In this document: piece after piece, positions 48,189 through 51,991 of the stretch
How positions within the stretch are numbered: position 1 is the first letter of the stretch
Layout: each line of letters starts with the position of its first letter
Assembly: GCF_001428825.1 (NCBI RefSeq)
Contig: NZ_LMIT01000002.1
Coordinates: forward strand, 553,924 to 605,914
DNA: 51,991 nt
Direction: 5' to 3'
Source: Nocardioides sp. Root240
GTDB taxonomy: Bacteria > Actinomycetota > Actinomycetes > Propionibacteriales > Nocardioidaceae
Program-made: the position numbers and the translations under genes
The notes under the pieces: generated by a model
What the model saw: only the letters and a program-made list of their open reading frames with translations
What the model was told of the DNA's origin: nothing
Database searches by the model: none

Positions 48189-48809
48189 GTGCCCGAGGTC
48201 CTCGTCCCCACCGCCCGCTGGGCACGCTGGCTTGCCAACTTCTCGGCCTCCCACGGCGAGTTCTCCCTGGAGGTCGCGGACGGCGCCTTGCTCGGGACGG
48301 CCGGCGACGGGTCGCGCTTCGCGGCGCGGCTCCCCTTCTCCCTCGGGTACGACGGCGCCGCGACCGCCGACGAGCTCGCCGCCGCCGCGGTCGCACCCCC
48401 GGCCTGGGGTGTGCTGCTGGTCCGCAAGGGCGGCTTCGCGGTCGCGCGGGTCGAGCAGGGCGTCGTCGTGGCGTCGAAGACCGGCCAGCGTCACGTCCAG
48501 GGCCGGACCAAGGCCGGTGGCCAGTCGCAGCAGCGGTTCGCGCGGCGGCGGGCGAACCAGGCGCGGGACGCCTACGAGGCGGCGGCCGACCACGCGGCCC
48601 GGGTGCTCGGCGACGTGGGCGTCGCCGTCGCGGGCGGCGACCGGACCGCCGTGGCCGAGGTGTTGGCCGACCGGCGGCTGGGCGGGATCGACGTGGTGGG
48701 CCCGTGGTTCGCCGTACCGGATCCACGGCGGGCGGTGCTCGACCAGGTCGTGCGCGACGCCCAGGCCCTGGTGGTCGACGTCGAGAACGCCGCTACAGCT
48801 CCAGGGTGA
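48189..48809 (+). CDS. acVLRF1-family peptidyl-tRNA release factor-like protein
   Basis: This 206-residue protein has GRTKAGGQSQQRFARRRANQ near the centre, which is the GGQ-like catalytic loop with Gln and the basic stretch seen in Vms1-like release factor 1 (VLRF1). The flanking ADHAARVLGDVGVAVAGGDR and WFAVPDPRRAVLDQVV strands fit the actinobacterial acVLRF1 family. Eukaryotic Vms1/ANKZF1 releases peptides from stalled 60S ribosomes; the actinobacterial form is predicted to act in ribosome rescue. The GTG has a leaderless -10. The 3' end overlaps the convergent GNAT gene by 17 bases. Confidence 0.82.
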   Translation: MPEVLVPTARWARWLANFSASHGEFSLEVADGALLGTAGDGSRFAARLPFSLGYDGAATADELAAAAVAPPAWGVLLVRKGGFAVARVEQGVVVASKTGQRHVQGRTKAGGQSQQRFARRRANQARDAYEAAADHAARVLGDVGVAVAGGDRTAVAEVLADRRLGGIDVVGPWFAVPDPRRAVLDQVVRDAQALVVDVENAATAPG

Positions 48810-49248
48810 GGAAGGTGCTGTTCGGGTCGAGCGTGTAGCCCTCGAACGGCGGGCACTCGGTGAAGCCACGCGTCAGGTAGAGCGCCCGGGCGGCCGCGAA
48901 GTAGTCCTCGGTGCCGGTCTCCAGGCTGACCCGCGTGTGACCGCGTTCCCGGGATGCGGCGAGGACGTGGTCGAGCAGCCGGCCGGCCACGCCGCGACGG
49001 CGGGCGGCGGTGGCGGTGCGCATCGACTTGAGCTCGGCGTGGGTGCCCGAGAGCTGCTTGAGGGCGGCGCAGCCGAGCAGCAGGTCGCCGTCACGGGCGG
49101 TCCAGAACGAGATGCCGGGGGCGGCGAGCGCATCGGGGTCGAGGGCGTGCACGCTCTCCGCCGGCGAGGTGGCGTACATGTCGGCGAGGTGCTCCTCGAG
49201 CAGGGCGAGCACGTCGGGGCGGCGGGGGTCGTCGGGCTGGATCTCCAC
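48793..49248 (-). CDS. GNAT-family N-acetyltransferase
   Basis: This roughly 151-residue protein has the acetyl-CoA loop RTATAARRRGVAGRLLDHVL (Q/RxxGxG/A type) preceded by the strand ELKSM, and FAAARALYLTRGFTECPPF near the end, as in YsnE/PhnO-like acetyltransferases. The GTG at 49248 is the only reasonable start; the ribosome site is weak. The longer in-frame extension upstream is antisense to the ABC gene and not coding. The substrate is unknown. It overlaps acVLRF1 convergently. Confidence 0.85.
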   Translation of the reverse strand: MEIQPDDPRRPDVLALLEEHLADMYATSPAESVHALDPDALAAPGISFWTARDGDLLLGCAALKQLSGTHAELKSMRTATAARRRGVAGRLLDHVLAASRERGHTRVSLETGTEDYFAAARALYLTRGFTECPPFEGYTLDPNSTFLTLEL

Positions 49249-49341
49249 CGGGCCATGGTGCCGGGGGACCGCGGACCCCTGTGCGCCGGGTCCTTGGTCA
49301 CCGACCCTGTGCTCGGGCGCCGTCCGTCGACTCACGAGGTC

Positions 49342-49347
49342 TAGCCT
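49342..49347 (+). promoter_or_regulatory. -10 box for leaderless ABC exporter operon
   Basis: TAGCCT lies at -12 to -7 from the GTG at 49354, without a ribosome site. The 105-base gap before the gene holds nothing else I recognise. Confidence 0.5.
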
Positions 49348-49353
49348 CGAGAC

Positions 49354-50268
49354 GTGCACGACAGCCATGAGCCCGTCATCGAGATCCACGACCTGGTCAA
49401 GGCGTTCGGCTCGTTCCGGGCCCTCGACGGGCTGGACCTGTCCGTCGTACCGGGGGAGGTGCACGGGTTCCTCGGGCCCAACGGCGCGGGGAAGTCCACG
49501 ACGATCCGGGTGCTGCTCGGGCTGCTCCGGTCGGACGCGGGGACGGTCCGGCTCCTCGGCGGCGACCCGTGGCGCGACGCGGCCGACCTGCACCGCCGGC
49601 TGGCGTACGTGCCCGGCGACGTCAGCCTGTGGCCCAACCTCAGCGGCGGCGAGACGCTCGACCTGCTGATCCGGATGCGCGGCGCCGATCCGCGGCAGTC
49701 GCGACGAGACGAGATGGTCGAGCGCTTCGCGCTGGACCCCACCAAGCGCGGGCGGGCCTACTCCAAGGGCAACCGGCAGAAGGTCGCGCTGGTGGCGGCC
49801 TTCGCGACCGACCCGGAGCTGCTGATCCTCGACGAGCCGACGTCCGGCCTCGACCCGTTGATGGAGCAGGTCTTCAACGACTGCGTCGCCGAGCACACCG
49901 CGCGCGGCGCGACCGTGCTGCTCTCCAGCCACATCCTCAGCGAGGTCGAGCGTCTCGCCGACCGGGTGACGCTCATCCGCGAGGGCCGCGTCGTGGAGAC
50001 CGGCACCCTGGACTCCTTGCGGCACCTGCAGCGGACCCGCCTCGTCGCGGGTCTCAGCGGGGAGGTGCCCGACCTGGGCGGGCTCGACGGCGTCCACGAC
50101 GTCGCGGTCGAGGGCGCGAAGGTGACGTGCACGGTCGACGCCGACGCGCTCCCGGGCGTGCTCGCCGCGCTGACCGCCGCCGGCGTGACCAGTCTGACCA
50201 GCAGCCCACCCAGCCTCGAGGAGCTCTTCCTCGACGCCTACCGCGACCGGGCGGGCGCCGGCCGATGA
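49354..50268 (+). CDS. ABC transporter ATP-binding protein
   Basis: This 304-residue ATPase has Walker [10 protein letters not shown], a signature written [15 protein letters not shown], Walker [20 protein letters not shown] and switch [15 protein letters not shown]. The C-terminal 80 residues form a regulatory beta domain. The NRQK signature is typical of drug/antibiotic-export ATPases paired with a 12-helix permease. The GTG start is set by a leaderless -10. The ATGA overlap with the next gene shows a single operon. Confidence 0.93.
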   Translation: MHDSHEPVIEIHDLVKAFGSFRALDGLDLSVVPGEVHGFLGPNGAGKSTTIRVLLGLLRSDAGTVRLLGGDPWRDAADLHRRLAYVPGDVSLWPNLSGGETLDLLIRMRGADPRQSRRDEMVERFALDPTKRGRAYSKGNRQKVALVAAFATDPELLILDEPTSGLDPLMEQVFNDCVAEHTARGATVLLSSHILSEVERLADRVTLIREGRVVETGTLDSLRHLQRTRLVAGLSGEVPDLGGLDGVHDVAVEGAKVTCTVDADALPGVLAALTAAGVTSLTSSPPSLEELFLDAYRDRAGAGR

Positions 50269-51824
50269 GCACCACGACCGGCTGGCGGCTGCTGCTCGGC
50301 CTCGCGCTCCGCCGCGATCGCGTGCTCGCGGCCGTGTGGATCGCGGTCCTGGTGCTGATGAGTGTCGCCTCGGCGGCCGCGACCCCGAGCCTGTACGCCG
50401 ACCAGGCGGACCGCGTGCATGCCGCCGAGGCCCTCAACGCGAGCCCCGCGATCGTCGCGCTGTACGGACCCGTCCTCGACGTCACCAGCGAGGGCGAGCT
50501 GGCGATGACCAAGATGACGGTGCTCTACGCCGTGTTCGTCGCCGTCCTCTTCGTCGTGGTGGTCCGCCGGCACACCCGCGTCGAGGAGGAGACCGGCCGG
50601 ACCGAGCTGGTCGGCGGCACCTCCGTCGGCCGCAACGCCCCCTTGCTGGCGGTCGCCGTGGAGACGCTGCTGCTCGCGGCGGCGCTCGGCGTCCTCACCG
50701 CGGTCGGCAACGCAGTCAGCGGTCTCGCTCCCAGCGGCTCGATCGCGTTCGGCGCGCTCTGGGCCGGCACGGGCCTGGTCGCTGCGGGCATCGGCGCCGT
50801 CACCGCGCAGGTCTCGGCCAGTGCGCGGACGTGCGCAGGCTTCGCGGCCGCCACGATCGGGGTCCTGTTCGTGCTGCGCGCCGCCGGCGACACCGGTCCG
50901 GAGTGGCTCGGCTGGCTGTCGCCGCTGGGCTGGAACACCCGGGTGGCGGCGTACGGCGACACACGGTGGTGGCTGCTGGCGGCGTACCCGGTGCTCACGG
51001 TGGCCCTCGCGGCCGTCGCCGTCGCGCTGCGAGGGCGACGCGACCTCGGCTCGGGGCTGCTCGCGGCCCGTCCCGGGCCGGCCGAGGGATCGCCACGCCT
51101 GACCGACGCGCTCACCCTCGCACTCCGGACGACCGGCACGACGCTGCTGCTGTGGACGCTCGCGGCGGGTGTGCTCGGCGTCGTCTTCGGGATGATCGCG
51201 CCCGGCATCGGCGACCTGCTCGACTCCGAGACCGCGCAGTCGCTCATCGACGAGCTGGGCGGCGAGCTCGTCGCCGCGATCTTGTCGGTGGTGGCAGTGG
51301 TGCTCACCTACTTCGCCGCGACCGTGGTCGCGCACACTGCGCGGGACGAGACCGACGGCCGGGCCGAGCTGGTCCTGGCGACCGGCACCAGTCGTGGTGC
51401 GTGGTTCGGCGCCACGCTCGTCGTCGCGCTCGTCGGCACCGCCCTGCTGCTGGTGGTGACCGGCATCGGCCTCTGGATCGGGTACGTCGCCGCCGACGGC
51501 CCCGGGATCGGCAACCTGCTGGTCGCGGCCCTCGCCTGGGTCCCGGCAGCGTGGGTGGTGGGCGCCCTCGCGGTGCTCTCGCTCGCCTGGGGCACCCGCT
51601 GGTCGGTGCTCGCCTGGGTGTGGCCGGCGGCCTTCCTCGTGCTCGGGATGCTGGGCGACCTGCTGGAGCTCCCGGCGTGGGTGAGCGGCCTGTCGCCGTA
51701 CGCCCACGTGCCGTCGCTGCCCTCCGAGCAGTGGAGCTGGGGGAGCAGCGGCACCCTCACCGCGCTCGCGGTGGCGCTGCTCCTGGTGGCGTGGTGGCGC
51801 TTCCGCGAGCGTGACATCCACTAG
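50265..51824 (+). CDS. ABC exporter permease, polyketide-antibiotic exporter type
   Basis: This 519-residue membrane protein has about twelve spans in two halves. The N-terminus [20 protein letters not shown] and the repeated [19 protein letters not shown] / [18 protein letters not shown] loops are characteristic of COG3559-type exporters (TnrB3-like). The duplicated loop indicates an internal tandem of two six-helix halves. The substrate is unknown; exporters of this class often confer self-resistance or lipid/peptide export. The stop codon lies in the first of two 11-bp direct repeats. Confidence 0.9.
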   Translation: MSTTTGWRLLLGLALRRDRVLAAVWIAVLVLMSVASAAATPSLYADQADRVHAAEALNASPAIVALYGPVLDVTSEGELAMTKMTVLYAVFVAVLFVVVVRRHTRVEEETGRTELVGGTSVGRNAPLLAVAVETLLLAAALGVLTAVGNAVSGLAPSGSIAFGALWAGTGLVAAGIGAVTAQVSASARTCAGFAAATIGVLFVLRAAGDTGPEWLGWLSPLGWNTRVAAYGDTRWWLLAAYPVLTVALAAVAVALRGRRDLGSGLLAARPGPAEGSPRLTDALTLALRTTGTTLLLWTLAAGVLGVVFGMIAPGIGDLLDSETAQSLIDELGGELVAAILSVVAVVLTYFAATVVAHTARDETDGRAELVLATGTSRGAWFGATLVVALVGTALLLVVTGIGLWIGYVAADGPGIGNLLVAALAWVPAAWVVGALAVLSLAWGTRWSVLAWVWPAAFLVLGMLGDLLELPAWVSGLSPYAHVPSLPSEQWSWGSSGTLTALAVALLLVAWWRFRERDIH

Positions 51825-51847
51825 TTGACGCCTCGCATCCACTAGTT
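51816..51847 (+). repeat. Two 11-bp direct repeats spaced by two helical turns
   Basis: ATCCACTAGTT occurs at 51816-51826 and 51837-51847, a centre spacing of 21 bp. The second copy covers the -10 box of the next gene, so an operator is possible. Confidence 0.6.
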
Positions 51848-51848
51848 T
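51843..51848 (+). promoter_or_regulatory. -10 box for leaderless phosphotransferase gene
   Basis: TAGTTT lies at -13 to -8 from the ATG at 51856, with no ribosome site. Confidence 0.45.
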
Positions 51849-51855
51849 CAGGCGC

Positions 51856-51991
51856 ATGTGGCAGCCCGAGCCGGACTGGGTGGCGCTCCCGGGAGGAACG
51901 GGGACGTCCACGGTCGGCGTGTGGCGCACCGCCCTCGGCGGGCGTCCTGTCGTCGTCAAGCGGCTCGGCGCGCCCGAGCCGGGGGACCCCG
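51856..51991 (+). CDS. Phosphotransferase-family protein (APH-like), N-terminal fragment
   Basis: Only 45 residues are in the window; the 3' part is cut off. The peptide has a Gly/Thr/Ser loop ALPGGTGTSTVGVWRTALGG followed by PVVVKRLG, a strand with the ATP-binding lysine. This is the start of the N-lobe of aminoglycoside phosphotransferase/choline kinase-like proteins. The substrate cannot be inferred. The ATG is fixed by TAGTTT at leaderless distance. Confidence 0.6.
   Translation, partial: MWQPEPDWVALPGGTGTSTVGVWRTALGGRPVVVKRLGAPEPGDP

Overview
The window is high-GC, densely packed DNA from an actinobacterium. Gene order and protein style suggest Nocardioides or a close relative (inference; no 16S or marker tree is possible here). 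Many start codons are GTG. Most operon junctions are ATGA, GTGA or TGATG overlaps, and many first genes have a TAnnnT box 7 to 8 nt before the start codon with no Shine-Dalgarno, which is the pattern of leaderless mRNA. I see no tRNA, rRNA, CRISPR array, insertion sequence or prophage.

Layout. (1) 1-11.2 kb, accessory lipid/steroid region: the tail of a DUF222/HNH protein, an SDR-like protein without its catalytic Tyr, a secreted LVIVD propeller, and a steroid side-chain operon (fadE26-fadE27-fadD17-like, minus strand). The operon is divergent from kshA, a small Cys protein and kshB (3-ketosteroid 9-alpha-hydroxylase). A near-perfect KstR-type operator overlaps the kshA promoter. An SRPBCC protein and a GMC oxidase follow. 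(2) 11.2-19.5 kb: cspA, tag, NUDIX, metallo-beta-lactamase and mycothiol-dependent isomerase-like genes; uvrA behind a LexA-type SOS box; two tandem Rieske lipoproteins; a TTC38-like TPR protein. (3) 19.5-36 kb, the conserved actinobacterial core: uvrC-rapZ-yvcK-whiA, gap-pgk-tpiA-secG and rbpA; a large secreted class F sortase fusion; then pgl-pgi-tal-tkt on the minus strand. The usual zwf and opcA genes are missing between pgl and pgi. (4) 36-47 kb: ctaB and ctaA for heme A, an ABC transporter, two small membrane proteins, and the sufR-B-D-ferredoxin-C-S-U-T operon for Fe-S cluster assembly. SufT carries a histidine-rich N-terminus. (5) 47-52 kb: a secreted protein, an SRPBCC protein and acVLRF1 flanking a second KstR-like box, a GNAT, an ABC exporter pair, and the start of a phosphotransferase.

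How the parts fit. The Fe-S factory in (4) could supply the Rieske and plant-type clusters of KshA/KshB and the Rieske lipoproteins. Glycolysis and the non-oxidative pentose phosphate genes form two adjacent blocks facing opposite ways. From uvrC to sufT the order follows the mycobacterial Rv1420-Rv1466 region as I recall it, with local changes: rbpA and the sortase inserted, zwf/opcA absent, no intein in SufB. No stretch longer than about 230 bases lacks a gene; the largest gaps are the cspA leader (11223-11453) and the gap leader (24475-24672), both described below.
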